Shown here: piece by piece, positions 16,583 through 25,667 of the stretch
Layout of the letters: every line of letters begins with the position of its first letter
How positions within the stretch are numbered: position 1 is the stretch's first letter
DNA from: Flavobacterium sp. SUN046
Lineage (GTDB): Bacteria; Bacteroidota; Bacteroidia; Flavobacteriales; Flavobacteriaceae
NCBI RefSeq assembly: GCF_028867965.1
Contig: NZ_JAPQNT010000002.1
Coordinates: 62,001-126,000 of the forward strand
Reading direction: 5' to 3'
Length of the DNA stretch: 64,000 nt
Position numbers and translations under genes: made by a program
The notes under the pieces: model-generated
The model's database searches: none
What the model was told of the DNA's origin: nothing
What the model saw: the letters and a program-made list of their open reading frames with translations, nothing else

Positions 16583-18103
16583 TTACAATTCAAATAATAA
16601 AGTCAAACTTACATTATTATTTACTGCATTAATTCTAGCGGCATCAGTCAAACCTTGCGTAAAAAATTGTTGGTTGTACTCACGTTTTGCATAAGCATAG
16701 GCCAAATCTAATTTTGTTGTTCCAAAGTTATATCCCAAACCTCCAGAATAACCGGTTAAATCACCTACTGTTTTTCCGTCTTTATATGGACTTTGTTCCC
16801 AACGATATCCACCACGAATGCTGAGTTTTTTGATTTTGTATTCTCCACCAATTCTAACTTCACTTGCAGAGGTTAATAAATTTGACATTGTACTGTTGGC
16901 AGTTGTAAAATCATTTTTTGGTTTGTATTTAGTGTTACTGTAATCTTTTACAGCATAATCAATACTCAACAAACCTTTTTTACCAAATAAATAAGCAAAA
17001 CTTCCAGTTAATTTACTTGGCGTTTGTAACTTATAAGGTTGAAAAATCATTGTAACATTTGGGTCAGTTACAATATTGGTGTTGTATTGTGTATTGTCTT
17101 GAGTTGCATTCAAGCCGTATCCTGAAGTAACAACACGTTGACTTAATTCATCTGTCAATCTATACCATGTAGCCGATTCGTATGCAAAACCAAGTCTAAC
17201 TTCTTTTGCAGGTTTGTAAATAGTTCCTAATTGAAAAGAAAATCCGCTTCCGTAGGTGTATAAATCATTACTAAAACGAATTACATCAACTGTTGAACCT
17301 GTTGCATATTTAGGATTAGAATTGGTTTCAAAAAAACTACTTGATTGTCTGTAGTCTAAAAAATGAGAGTTTAAATTCAATCCAAAATACCATTTATCAG
17401 TGTATTGACCAGAAATATTAAAAGCTAATTTACTATTATATCCAGTAGATTTTACTCTGTTTTCTTGATAGTAATTTCCTCCTGTTGCAACATTACTATA
17501 ATAGCCTGTATTATTCGGATTTGTTGAATCGTTTGGATCAATAATATAAGAATTATACCCCAAATAAGCTTGTTGCTCATTGTAATACAGTTCATCAAAA
17601 TAATAGTTGTTTAAATTTCCAAATTGCACACCATTAGCATAACTCAAGAAATAGTTGTCTACCGAGTTGTTAGCATTTGTACCTGCAGAAAACAGCGAAT
17701 TATCTAGATTTTTTGTATTTTCATAATTTACAGCTAATCCTAACTTTTTCCAATTACTTTTTGAATCATCATTGTTAAATACAAATACGGCGCCAGCTTG
17801 ATTCAAATCAAATGAATTATTAGATGCATTTGTATTTTTACCAAAATAATTAGAATTATTTTTAGTATTGTAATTTCCTAATGTAAATCCAACTTGGTTG
17901 TTAGCAAAAATCGACGAACCAGCAGGATTAATATTTAATGATGAAAAATCACCACCTAGTGCTCCAAAAGCACCACTCATAGCTCTAAATCTTGCTGTAC
18001 CATTAAGGTCAGTTTGAGCATATCTCAATGCATCATTAATATCTTGAGCGTGAACGGAAGTCATAGCTAAACTTCCTAAAACAATTGCAAATATCTTTTT
18101 CAT
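16583..18103 (-). CDS. OmpP1/FadL family outer membrane transporter
   Basis: The 506-residue protein has a signal peptide (cleavage near Val-His-Ala-Gln, residue 20) followed by Asp-Ile-Asn-Asp-Ala-Leu-Arg-Tyr. Next comes the FadL-family plug region with Gly-Thr-Ala-Arg-Phe-Arg-Ala-Met-Ser-Gly-Ala-Phe-Gly-Ala-Leu-Gly-Gly-Asp and Ile-Asn-Pro-Ala-Gly (about 36-62). The remainder is a beta barrel rich in Asn/Tyr/Ser and ends on Leu-Leu-Phe-Glu-Leu. The family takes up hydrophobic compounds; Bacteroidota members are often called hemin receptors without proof. The lipoprotein gene is 32 bases upstream on the same strand, so cotranscription is likely. Confidence 0.85.
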   Translation of the reverse strand: MKKIFAIVLGSLAMTSVHAQDINDALRYAQTDLNGTARFRAMSGAFGALGGDFSSLNINPAGSSIFANNQVGFTLGNYNTKNNSNYFGKNTNASNNSFDLNQAGAVFVFNNDDSKSNWKKLGLAVNYENTKNLDNSLFSAGTNANNSVDNYFLSYANGVQFGNLNNYYFDELYYNEQQAYLGYNSYIIDPNDSTNPNNTGYYSNVATGGNYYQENRVKSTGYNSKLAFNISGQYTDKWYFGLNLNSHFLDYRQSSSFFETNSNPKYATGSTVDVIRFSNDLYTYGSGFSFQLGTIYKPAKEVRLGFAYESATWYRLTDELSQRVVTSGYGLNATQDNTQYNTNIVTDPNVTMIFQPYKLQTPSKLTGSFAYLFGKKGLLSIDYAVKDYSNTKYKPKNDFTTANSTMSNLLTSASEVRIGGEYKIKKLSIRGGYRWEQSPYKDGKTVGDLTGYSGGLGYNFGTTKLDLAYAYAKREYNQQFFTQGLTDAARINAVNNNVSLTLLFEL

Positions 18104-18135
18104 AGTATATCTAAAATAATCATTTATAGTTAAAA

Positions 18136-19188
18136 TTAGCGTCTTCCGCCTCCACCACCAGAACGACCGCCACCACCGCCACCGCCACTTGAGCTTCCGC
18201 CACCACCAAAACCGCCACCACCACTTGAACTTGGTGAATACGATCTTGTTGGAGCTTCATAACTTCTTGTTGGTGTACTTCTAACAGGCGGAGTATAAGT
18301 GTTATTAGCGCTAGAAGGTCTAACTCCACCAGTTTGATTGTCGTAAGTTCTAACAGGTGTTGAAGGTCGTACTCCACCAGTTTGGTTATTGTTTGACGAA
18401 GGTCTTACTCCACCAGTTTGGTTATTATAAGTTGAAGGTCTAATTCCACCAGTATTTGATCTTGTTGGTCCAAAAGATTGTCTGTTTCCAGCTAATGAAC
18501 TTCTATTTGAAACATAACCACCACCATTTCCGTTGGCTATATAATTGCTATTTCTTCGGCCACCAGAGTAAGCATAGTTATGACCCAAATAGCCATTATT
18601 CCATCCCCAATTGTTTCCGTAATATCCATAGTAAGGATTGTAACCATATCCGTATCCATATCCATATCCATAACTTGGTCCATACCAAGAATTCCAACCC
18701 CAATTTGGTCCATACCAAGAATTATATCCCCAATAATTACCATACCATCCATTATTCCAACCTGAGTACATGCCATAGTAACCTCCGCCATAATAGCCCC
18801 AGTTATTTCCATACCAACCATTATTCCAACCTGTATTGTAAACATTCACAGTGACATTGCTTGGATTAGAGCCCCAACTAGAGTACTGATTTACAACTTG
18901 ATCGTTGTTATTTGATTTATTAATTGTGTCGTTATAAGAAGAATAATTTTCAACATCAGTAACTACTTGGTCATTATCGTTTTTTAATGAGCTGAAATAA
19001 TCTTTATAGTATTGACTATTTTCTTTAGATGCTTCTTTGGCTTTCGGTTTTTCATCACTACCATAAACGCCATCATTGTCATAATAAGAAGTGTTTTGGT
19101 AAGAACCACAGGAAGTTACAAGTAACGTAAAAAGTCCAAATACAGAATAAATGGAGATTTTTTTGGTAAAAAAATAATTTGTTTTCAT
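18136..19188 (-). CDS. Gly/Tyr/Trp-rich repetitive lipoprotein
   Basis: I placed the start at ATG 19188 (350 residues); nine codons upstream precede the true signal peptide and fall inside the promoter region. The lipobox is Leu-Val-Thr-Ser-Cys, so Cys is lipidated near residue 27. After a charged segment comes a domain full of Trp-Tyr-Gly-Asn/Tyr-Tyr-Gly units (about 115-200). A tandem Thr-Gly-Gly-Val-Arg-Pro-Ser repeat follows (about 235-290), and the tail is Gly-rich with basic residues. Similar Bacteroidota proteins are sometimes labelled vitellogenin II-like, which says nothing about function. Probably a surface or periplasmic structural lipoprotein. Confidence 0.8.
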   Translation of the reverse strand: MKTNYFFTKKISIYSVFGLFTLLVTSCGSYQNTSYYDNDGVYGSDEKPKAKEASKENSQYYKDYFSSLKNDNDQVVTDVENYSSYNDTINKSNNNDQVVNQYSSWGSNPSNVTVNVYNTGWNNGWYGNNWGYYGGGYYGMYSGWNNGWYGNYWGYNSWYGPNWGWNSWYGPSYGYGYGYGYGYNPYYGYYGNNWGWNNGYLGHNYAYSGGRRNSNYIANGNGGGYVSNRSSLAGNRQSFGPTRSNTGGIRPSTYNNQTGGVRPSSNNNQTGGVRPSTPVRTYDNQTGGVRPSSANNTYTPPVRSTPTRSYEAPTRSYSPSSSGGGGFGGGGSSSGGGGGGGRSGGGGGRR

Positions 19189-19217
19189 ATCTATAGCTTT
19201 TTTATTGTTGGACAATA

Positions 19218-19225
19218 CAAAAATA
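19218..19225 (-). promoter_or_regulatory. -7 element TATTTTTG of the lipoprotein gene
   Basis: The minus-strand TATTTTTG lies about 30 bases before the ATG at 19188. It supports that start over the longer open frame beginning at 19215. Confidence 0.6.
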
Positions 19226-19288
19226 GTTAGTTTTGCCGAACTATTTAGTTAAAATAAGTTAAACAATTTTTATGCCAAACTATTCATT

Positions 19289-20767
19289 ATGAGTAAGAAC
19301 TTAACAAAGCGAACAGAAGACTATTCCAAATGGTATAACGAACTTGTAGTCAAAGCAGATTTGGCAGAGAATTCAGGTGTTAGAGGCTGTATGGTTATTA
19401 AACCTTATGGCTATGCAATATGGGAAAAAATGCAAGCAGAATTAGACAGAATGTTTAAAGAAACAGGTCATAGTAATGCCTATTTTCCTTTGTTTGTTCC
19501 CAAAAGTATGTTTGAGGCAGAAGAAAAAAACGCTGAAGGATTTGCAAAAGAATGTGCTATTGTTACTCATTATCGTTTAAAAAACGATCCTGATAAACCT
19601 GGAAAATTAATGGTTGACCCAAATGCTAAACTTGAAGAAGAATTAATCGTTCGTCCAACAAGTGAAGCAATTATTTGGTCAACTTACAAAGGCTGGGTGC
19701 AATCTTATAGAGATTTACCACTTTTAATTAATCAATGGGCCAATGTAGTTCGTTGGGAAATGAGAACAAGGTTGTTTTTAAGAACTGCTGAGTTTTTGTG
19801 GCAAGAAGGGCATACAGCTCATGCAACAAAATCAGAAGCGATTGAAGAATCTGAAAAAATGATGAATGTTTATGCTGAATTTGTCGAAAATTTTATGGCA
19901 ATTCCAGTTGTTAAAGGTTTAAAAACAGAAACAGAACGCTTTGCAGGCGCAGAAGAAACTTATTGTATCGAAGCATTGATGCAAGATGGAAAAGCTTTAC
20001 AAGCTGGAACATCTCATTTTTTAGGGCAAAATTTCGCAAAAGCATTTGATGTAAAATTTGCCAATCAAGAAGGTAAACAAGAATACGTTTGGGGAACTTC
20101 TTGGGGAGTTTCTACAAGATTAATGGGTGCTTTAGTCATGACACATTCTGACGATAATGGTTTGGTTTTACCTCCAAATTTAGCTCCAATCCAAGTGGTT
20201 ATTGTTCCGATTTTTAAAACTGATGACGAACTTGCAAAAATTACTGAAATAGTGGAAGACTTAATAACTCAGTTTAAGAAATTAAGAATTTCTGTTAAAT
20301 ATGATAATAGAACTACCCAAAAACCAGGATTCAAATTTGCTGAATGGGAATTGAAAGGTATTCCAGTTAGAATTGCAATAGGGCCAAAAGATATAGAAAA
20401 TGAAACTTTTGAAGTTGCTAGAAGAGATACTTTGACTAAAGAAGTTGTTTCTAAAGATGGTATTGTGAATTATATTAATGGATTACTAGAAACGATTCAA
20501 AAGGAAATGTTTCAAAAAGCAATCGATTATAGAAAAGAACATACTACAGAAGTTAACACTTTTGAAGAGTTTAAGGATGTTTTAGAAAACAAAGGCGGAT
20601 TTATTTCTGCACATTGGGATGAAACTCCAGAAACTGAAGAAAAAATTAAAGATTTAACTAAAGCAACTATACGCTGCATTCCTTTAGATAGAGTAGAAGA
20701 AGTTGGTACATGTATTTTGACAGGTGCGAAATCTTCTGGTAGAGTGTTGTTTGCAAAAGCATATTAA
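19289..20767 (+). CDS. proS: Prolyl-tRNA synthetase (class II, type 3, archaeal/eukaryal-like)
   Basis: The 492-residue enzyme charges tRNA-Pro. Class II motifs are visible: motif 1 around [10 protein letters not shown] (33-42), the Arg-Pro-Thr-Ser-Glu segment near 118-122, motif 2 near 145-175 with Arg-Trp-Glu-Met-Arg-Thr and Glu-Phe-Leu-Trp-Gln-Glu-Gly-His, and the anticodon domain (about 295-400). The C-terminal extension ends in Ala-Lys-Ala-Tyr, as in type 3 enzymes. There is no editing insertion of the bacterial long form. This type is normal for Bacteroidota. The tRNA-Glu genes follow with their own promoter. Confidence 0.95.
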   Translation: MSKNLTKRTEDYSKWYNELVVKADLAENSGVRGCMVIKPYGYAIWEKMQAELDRMFKETGHSNAYFPLFVPKSMFEAEEKNAEGFAKECAIVTHYRLKNDPDKPGKLMVDPNAKLEEELIVRPTSEAIIWSTYKGWVQSYRDLPLLINQWANVVRWEMRTRLFLRTAEFLWQEGHTAHATKSEAIEESEKMMNVYAEFVENFMAIPVVKGLKTETERFAGAEETYCIEALMQDGKALQAGTSHFLGQNFAKAFDVKFANQEGKQEYVWGTSWGVSTRLMGALVMTHSDDNGLVLPPNLAPIQVVIVPIFKTDDELAKITEIVEDLITQFKKLRISVKYDNRTTQKPGFKFAEWELKGIPVRIAIGPKDIENETFEVARRDTLTKEVVSKDGIVNYINGLLETIQKEMFQKAIDYRKEHTTEVNTFEEFKDVLENKGGFISAHWDETPETEEKIKDLTKATIRCIPLDRVEEVGTCILTGAKSSGRVLFAKAY

Positions 20768-20797
20768 AAAAAAAATAAAAAAAAGTGCTTACTACTA

Positions 20798-20827
20798 TTG
20801 TGTGAATTAAAAATAGTTGTATTTTTG
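20798..20827 (+). promoter_or_regulatory. Promoter of the tRNA-Glu pair
   Basis: TTG (20798-20800), exactly 19 bases, then TATTTTTG (20820-20827) is an ideal Bacteroidota promoter. It is the best -33/-7 pair in the window. Transcription should begin about 20 bases before the first tRNA. Confidence 0.75.
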
Positions 20828-20853
20828 CACTCGCATTACAAAAATAATGTAAT

Positions 20854-20925
20854 GGCCCGTTCGTCTATCGGTTAGGACGCATGGTTTTCATCCATGTAAG
20901 AGGGGTTCGATTCCCCTACGGGCTA
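20854..20925 (+). tRNA. tRNA-Glu (UUC), first copy
   Basis: The 72-base cloverleaf has acceptor stem GGCCCGT/ACGGGCT (a G-U at the first pair) and anticodon stem CATGG/CCATG. The anticodon TTC is at 20887-20889. The T arm is GGGG-TTCGATT-CCCC and the discriminator base is A. CCA is not encoded. Confidence 0.96.
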
Positions 20926-20970
20926 CAAGTTCAATAATATATTGAGATTATTTTAACCAAAGATGACATT

Positions 20971-21042
20971 GGCCCGTTCGTCTATCGGTTAGGACGCATG
21001 GTTTTCATCCATGTAAGAGGGGTTCGATTCCCCTACGGGCTA
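20971..21042 (+). tRNA. tRNA-Glu (UUC), second identical copy
   Basis: This gene is base-for-base identical to the first copy over all 72 positions, 45 bases downstream. The spacer has no TAnnTTTG element, so both are probably cut from one transcript started at the promoter near 20820. Confidence 0.96.
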
Positions 21043-21196
21043 CAGAATTAGTTGTAAATTAGTTTTATAAAACAAAAAATCAGTGTCTCGAAATTTTGTT
21101 TTATTAGTTAAAACCAAAGTGATTAAATTTTTAATTGTGGGAGGTTTTTCTTTTTTAACTAAAGTATTAATAACCTTACAATTAAATTAAAAGAAA

Positions 21197-21448
21197 ATGG
21201 CAAATCATAAATCTGCTTTAAAAAGAATTAGAAGTAACGAAAAGAAAAGAGTGTTAAATAGATATCAGCACAAGACTACTCGTAATGCAATTAAAGCATT
21301 AAGAATAGCTATTGATAAATCTGATGCTGCTTCAAAATTATCTGGTGTAATATCAATGATTGATAGACTAGCTAAGAAAAACATTATTCATGACAACAAA
21401 GCTTCAAATTTAAAATCTAAATTGACTAAGCATGTTGCTAAACTATAA
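21197..21448 (+). CDS. rpsT: 30S ribosomal protein S20
   Basis: The 83-residue, strongly basic, all-helical protein has the S20 start Met-Ala-Asn-His-Lys-Ser-Ala-Leu-Lys-Arg-Ile-Arg. It also has the Lys-Asn-Ile-Ile-His-x-Asn-Lys-Ala segment near 61-69. It binds 16S rRNA early in assembly of the small subunit. The 154 bases between the second tRNA and the start hold no gene and no clear TAnnTTTG element, so it may be read from the tRNA promoter. A terminator follows. Confidence 0.95.
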   Translation: MANHKSALKRIRSNEKKRVLNRYQHKTTRNAIKALRIAIDKSDAASKLSGVISMIDRLAKKNIIHDNKASNLKSKLTKHVAKL

Positions 21449-21483
21449 AACTAATCTCTAGTTAAATAGTAGTATTATAAAAA

Positions 21484-21518
21484 AAAGCTTTCCAAATTTT
21501 GGGAAGCTTTTTTTTTTG
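21484..21518 (+). terminator. Terminator of rpsT
   Basis: AAAGCTTTCC (21484-21493) pairs with GGGAAGCTTT (21501-21510) with one wobble, followed by a long T run. The A run on the other side lets it also serve the converging gene at 21528. Confidence 0.85.
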
Positions 21519-21527
21519 TATTAATTT

Positions 21528-21926
21528 TTAAAAAGTATCTTTAATATATTGTAGCATTTCTTTAGTTATTGGTTTTGATAAAAAGTCAATTACCATCGGA
21601 TAGGATTTAGATTTTTCAATATCTTTTGGGTCTATTGTAGATGATAAAACAATTACTTTTAGTTTAGGAAAAGAGGTTATGTAGTTTTCATGAGTAAAAG
21701 CATCTAGAAACTCCCATCCACCCATTACAGGCATATTTAAATCTAAAAACATTAATTGTGGAGAATCAACTTCACTAATGTTTTTTATGCTATTAAAATA
21801 TTTCAAGGCATCTTCACCATTGCTAGCCGTAATTATTTCTTTAGAAAATTCAGATTTTTCAATTACTTTTTTGCAAAGCATTAATGTGATTGGATCATCG
21901 TCTACAAATAGAATTTTGCTTAACAT
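21528..21926 (-). CDS. Single-domain response regulator
   Basis: The 132-residue protein is only a receiver domain. Asp9-Asp10-Asp11 form the acidic pocket, Asp62 (Phe-Leu-Asp-Leu-Asn-Met-Pro) is the phosphoacceptor, and Ser95/Ser96 and Lys118 complete the site. There is no output domain, so it works through protein contacts or as a phosphate shuttle. The kinase gene ends 2 bases upstream and is the obvious partner. Confidence 0.9.
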   Translation of the reverse strand: MLSKILFVDDDPITLMLCKKVIEKSEFSKEIITASNGEDALKYFNSIKNISEVDSPQLMFLDLNMPVMGGWEFLDAFTHENYITSFPKLKVIVLSSTIDPKDIEKSKSYPMVIDFLSKPITKEMLQYIKDTF

Positions 21927-21928
21927 TG

Positions 21929-23641
21929 TTAATTGTTTTTGAATTTAATAATAAAAGTTGTTCCAACGCCAACTTCACTTTCTACAGTTATTGTGCCACC
22001 CATAGATTCTACTTGAGATTTTACTAAGTAAAGACCTAATCCTTTGCTATCCGGGTAATCATGAAATCTCTGGTAAAGTCCAAATATTTTATCTTTATTT
22101 CTCTCTAAATCAATACCAATTCCATTGTCTTTAAATGTTAGTATTGTTTCTAAATTGGTTTTTTTTGAGGTAATATTTATTTTTAATTGTCTTTTAGAGT
22201 CTAAATATCGTAATGAATTAGTCATTAAATTCAGTAAAATACTTTCAATATAAGATTTGTTTAAACTTATGGTTTTAGTATCATCTAAGTCCATTTTAAT
22301 AATTGGTTTTTTTAAACTTATCAAAAAACTTAATTGATTAAAAACATTCTCAAAAACATTTTTAATAATTATATCTTCTTTTTGAATTGAAGGACTATCT
22401 TTTATGATGATAACATTCACTAAATCATTTATTGTTTCATTAAGTTGTGCGGTTGACTTAGAGAAACCAGTTATAATTTGTTTTAGTTCTTCATTTTCAA
22501 TGGGAATATCTTCTACTAAATTTAATAATCCGGTTAAGTTAGATAATGGTGCTCTTAAATTATGTGATGTTATATAGGAGAATTGTTTTAAATCTTTGTT
22601 ATTTTGAGTCAATTCGCTAATGAGATGTTCACGTTCTTTTTCTCTTTCTTTTTCTACTGATATGTCTCGTTGAATTGAAATCCAATGTGAATGTTGGTTG
22701 TCTTTATTGGTTATCGGAATCATAGTTACATTGGCCCAATATTCTTCTTTGTTTTTTCTTTTGTTTAAAACTTCAAATGTAAATTCTTCTTTTTTCTTTA
22801 AGGCTTCTGCTAATTTTTTAATTTCAGATCTTACGCTGAATTTATTCATGAAAACCAAGGCTGATTCATTAATAACTTCTTTTGATTTAAAACCTGTCAT
22901 TTTTGTAAAAGCCGGATTTACATATACTATTTTAGGAATTTCATTTTCCGCATCGCTAGATTCGGTTATTATTACACTATCTTTTGTTTGTGTAATTACT
23001 GTTTCTAACAATTTTAATCGTTGCTCTTCTTCTTTTTGTTTAGTGATGTCTTGAATGGCTCCGATCATACGAATTACATTTCGATTTTCATCCATGACTA
23101 AAAATCCTCTATCAAAAACATATTTAAAAGTACCATCAGCACACATGAATCGATAGTAATCCTGCCATTTTTCTGTTTTTTGTTCTATAAATGAATAAAG
23201 TTTTACAGACATTTTCAAACTATCTTCTGGATGTATTTTTTCAAACCACCATTGAAGATTATTTCCAACTTCTTCTTTTTTATAGCCAAAAACTCCTTGA
23301 ATTCCTTTGTTCCAAATAAATCCTCCAGTTTTAATATCCCAATCCCAAATAGTATCGCTTGTTGCTTTTGCTACAATATCATACCTTTCATTAGATTTAT
23401 ATAGCTCTTCATTAATCTTTTTAAGTCGTTCTATGTCAGATTTAGACTTTTTGTTACTTTTATATATTAGATAAGCAAAGAATAAAGGTGCCGTAACAAC
23501 AAAAAATAATATTAATACAATGCTGTAATAATTGTAATCTTTAATTGGAGTAAAGTTTACAATGTAATAGTGGCCAAATAGCGCCAATAAAAGAGTACTA
23601 ATAAAATAGATTACTATTAAATTGTAAATATTTTTTTTCAT
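21929..23641 (-). CDS. PAS-domain sensor histidine kinase
   Basis: The 570-residue protein has two membrane helices near the N-terminus (about 7-27 and 38-60) and a short coiled linker. PAS domain 1 with its PAC segment is at about 88-205 (Trp-Asp-Trp-Asp-Ile-Lys-Thr-Gly-Gly). PAS domain 2 is at about 213-330. A second coiled segment precedes the HisKA-like domain with His360 (Thr-Ser-His-Asn-Leu-Arg-Ala-Pro-Leu-Ser-Asn). The HATPase domain ends the protein (Asp-Asn-Gly-Ile-Gly-Ile near 520; Lys-Gly-Leu-Gly-Leu-Tyr-Leu-Val). It should pass phosphate to the lone receiver that follows. Sensed signal unknown. Confidence 0.92.
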   Translation of the reverse strand: MKKNIYNLIVIYFISTLLLALFGHYYIVNFTPIKDYNYYSIVLILFFVVTAPLFFAYLIYKSNKKSKSDIERLKKINEELYKSNERYDIVAKATSDTIWDWDIKTGGFIWNKGIQGVFGYKKEEVGNNLQWWFEKIHPEDSLKMSVKLYSFIEQKTEKWQDYYRFMCADGTFKYVFDRGFLVMDENRNVIRMIGAIQDITKQKEEEQRLKLLETVITQTKDSVIITESSDAENEIPKIVYVNPAFTKMTGFKSKEVINESALVFMNKFSVRSEIKKLAEALKKKEEFTFEVLNKRKNKEEYWANVTMIPITNKDNQHSHWISIQRDISVEKEREKEREHLISELTQNNKDLKQFSYITSHNLRAPLSNLTGLLNLVEDIPIENEELKQIITGFSKSTAQLNETINDLVNVIIIKDSPSIQKEDIIIKNVFENVFNQLSFLISLKKPIIKMDLDDTKTISLNKSYIESILLNLMTNSLRYLDSKRQLKINITSKKTNLETILTFKDNGIGIDLERNKDKIFGLYQRFHDYPDSKGLGLYLVKSQVESMGGTITVESEVGVGTTFIIKFKNN

Positions 23642-23771
23642 TACTCAAAAATAAAAAAAAAAAGATATAATACTATTTTTTAGTTTAAAAATAATTTTTT
23701 TACATCTTTTCATTTCAAATTATTAAAATGTAAACTATTAGCGCTAAGGTTTTTTTTATCAAAATAAAGTG

Positions 23772-23779
23772 TACCTTTG
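23772..23779 (+). promoter_or_regulatory. -7 element TACCTTTG of typA
   Basis: TACCTTTG matches TAnnTTTG and lies 19 bases before the ATG at 23799. No TTG is visible at the usual distance. Confidence 0.55.
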
Positions 23780-23798
23780 CACTTTCTAAAAAAATCAG

Positions 23799-25595
23799 AT
23801 GGAATCTATCAGAAACATTGCAATTATTGCCCACGTTGACCACGGTAAAACTACCTTAGTTGATAAAATCATGTATCATTGTCAACTTTTTCGTGAAAAC
23901 GAAAACACTGGCGACTTAATTCTTGACAACAACGATTTAGAGCGCGAAAGAGGAATTACTATTACCTCTAAAAACGTTTCAGTTGTTTATAAAGGAACAA
24001 AAATTAATATTATTGACACTCCTGGTCACGCCGATTTTGGTGGTGAAGTAGAGCGTGTATTGAATATGGCAGACGGAGTTTGTCTTTTGGTAGATGCTTT
24101 TGAAGGACCGATGCCTCAAACTAGATTTGTTTTACAAAAAGCAATTGATTTAGGATTGAAGCCTTGTGTAGTTATCAATAAAGTTGATAAAGAAAACTGT
24201 ACTCCTGAAGAAGTTCATGAAAAGGTTTTTGACTTGATGTTCGAACTTGGTGCCGAAGAATGGCAGTTGGATTTTCCTACAGTTTATGGTTCAGCTAAAA
24301 ATAACTGGATGTCTGATCATTGGGAAAATCAAACGGATAACATTGAGCCATTATTAGATATGGTAATTGCTAATGTTCCAGCTCCTAAAGTTTCTGAAGG
24401 AACACCACAAATGTTGATCACATCTTTAGATTTCTCTTCTTTTACAGGTCGTATTGCGATTGGTCGTTTAGAAAGAGGAGTTTTAAAAGAAGGAATGCCA
24501 ATTTCTTTAGTAAAAAGAGATGGTAAAGTTATAAAATCAAGAATTAAAGAATTACATACTTTTGAAGGATTAGGTCGTAAGAAAGTTCAAGAAGTAATTG
24601 CTGGTGATATTTGTGCAATTGTTGGAGTTGAAGGTTTTGAAATTGGAGATACAATTGCCGATTTTGAAAATCCTGAAGCATTAGCATCTATTGCTATTGA
24701 TGAACCTACAATGAGTATGTTGTTTACAATTAACGATTCACCTTTCTTTGGTAAAGAAGGTAAATTTGTTACTTCTAGACACATTAGAGATAGATTGACT
24801 AAAGAATTAGAGAAAAATTTAGCAATGAAATTAGGTGAAACTGATTCAGCTGATAAATTTATGGTTTTTGGTCGTGGCGTTCTTCACTTATCAGTTCTTA
24901 TTGAAACAATGAGAAGAGAAGGATATGAATTACAAATTGGACAACCTCAAGTAATTATCAAAGAAATTGATGGTAAAAAATGTGAACCAATTGAAGAATT
25001 AACAATTGATTTACCAGAATCACTTTCAGGTAGAGCTGTAGAATTTGTAACTATCCGAAAAGGCGAAATGCTTTCAATGGAAGCAAAAGGTGAACGTATG
25101 ATTATTAAATTCAATATTCCATCTCGTGGAATCATCGGATTGAGAAATCAACTGTTAACAGCTACAGCTGGAGAAGCAATTATGGCACACCGTTATATCG
25201 GTTACGAACCTTACAAAGGTGAAATTCCTGGTAGAAATAATGGTTCATTAATCTCTATGGAAAATGGTAAAGCAATTCCTTATTCAATTGATAAATTACA
25301 AGATCGTGGAAAATTCTTCGTTAATCCTAATGATGAAATTTATGAAGGTCAAGTAATTGGAGAAAACTCTCGTAGCGATGATATGAGTATTAACGTAACA
25401 AAAGCTAAAAAACAATCTAACGTTCGTTCATCTGGAAATGATGAAAAAGCAAGAATTATTCCACCAATTATATTTTCATTAGAAGAAGCGTTGGAATACA
25501 TTCAAAAAGATGAATATGTTGAGGTAACTCCTAAATCTATTCGTTTGCGAAAAATATATTTGAATGAAACTGATAGAAAAAGATTTAAAATCTAA
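23799..25595 (+). CDS. typA: Translational GTPase TypA/BipA
   Basis: The 598-residue protein has the BipA domain set. The GTPase domain has the P loop Ala-His-Val-Asp-His-Gly-Lys-Thr-Thr (10-18), the switch Arg-Gly-Ile-Thr-Ile, Asp-Thr-Pro-Gly-His-Ala-Asp-Phe near 73-80, and Asn-Lys-Val-Asp near 127-130. Beta-barrel domain 2, EF-G-like domains III and V, and the BipA-specific C-terminal domain (about 480-598) follow. It binds ribosomes and aids large-subunit assembly and stress or cold adaptation in other bacteria. It stands alone with its own promoter and terminator. Confidence 0.96.
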   Translation: MESIRNIAIIAHVDHGKTTLVDKIMYHCQLFRENENTGDLILDNNDLERERGITITSKNVSVVYKGTKINIIDTPGHADFGGEVERVLNMADGVCLLVDAFEGPMPQTRFVLQKAIDLGLKPCVVINKVDKENCTPEEVHEKVFDLMFELGAEEWQLDFPTVYGSAKNNWMSDHWENQTDNIEPLLDMVIANVPAPKVSEGTPQMLITSLDFSSFTGRIAIGRLERGVLKEGMPISLVKRDGKVIKSRIKELHTFEGLGRKKVQEVIAGDICAIVGVEGFEIGDTIADFENPEALASIAIDEPTMSMLFTINDSPFFGKEGKFVTSRHIRDRLTKELEKNLAMKLGETDSADKFMVFGRGVLHLSVLIETMRREGYELQIGQPQVIIKEIDGKKCEPIEELTIDLPESLSGRAVEFVTIRKGEMLSMEAKGERMIIKFNIPSRGIIGLRNQLLTATAGEAIMAHRYIGYEPYKGEIPGRNNGSLISMENGKAIPYSIDKLQDRGKFFVNPNDEIYEGQVIGENSRSDDMSINVTKAKKQSNVRSSGNDEKARIIPPIIFSLEEALEYIQKDEYVEVTPKSIRLRKIYLNETDRKRFKI

Positions 25596-25612
25596 GTTTT
25601 AAATTTTTAAAT

Positions 25613-25649
25613 TAAAAAAAACCATCAATGAAAATTGATGGTTTTTTTA
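25613..25649. terminator. Bidirectional terminator between typA and the surface protein gene
   Basis: ACCATCAAT (25621-25629), GAAA loop, ATTGATGGT (25634-25642) form a perfect 9-bp stem with A and T runs on both sides. It serves the converging genes. Confidence 0.88.
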
Positions 25650-25667
25650 TGAATATACTTTTTTTAA

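Noticed and set aside
16583..18103. Possible PorV/PorP T9SS component.
   Set aside because: The N-terminal plug motif fits OmpP1/FadL better, and no other T9SS machinery gene is near.
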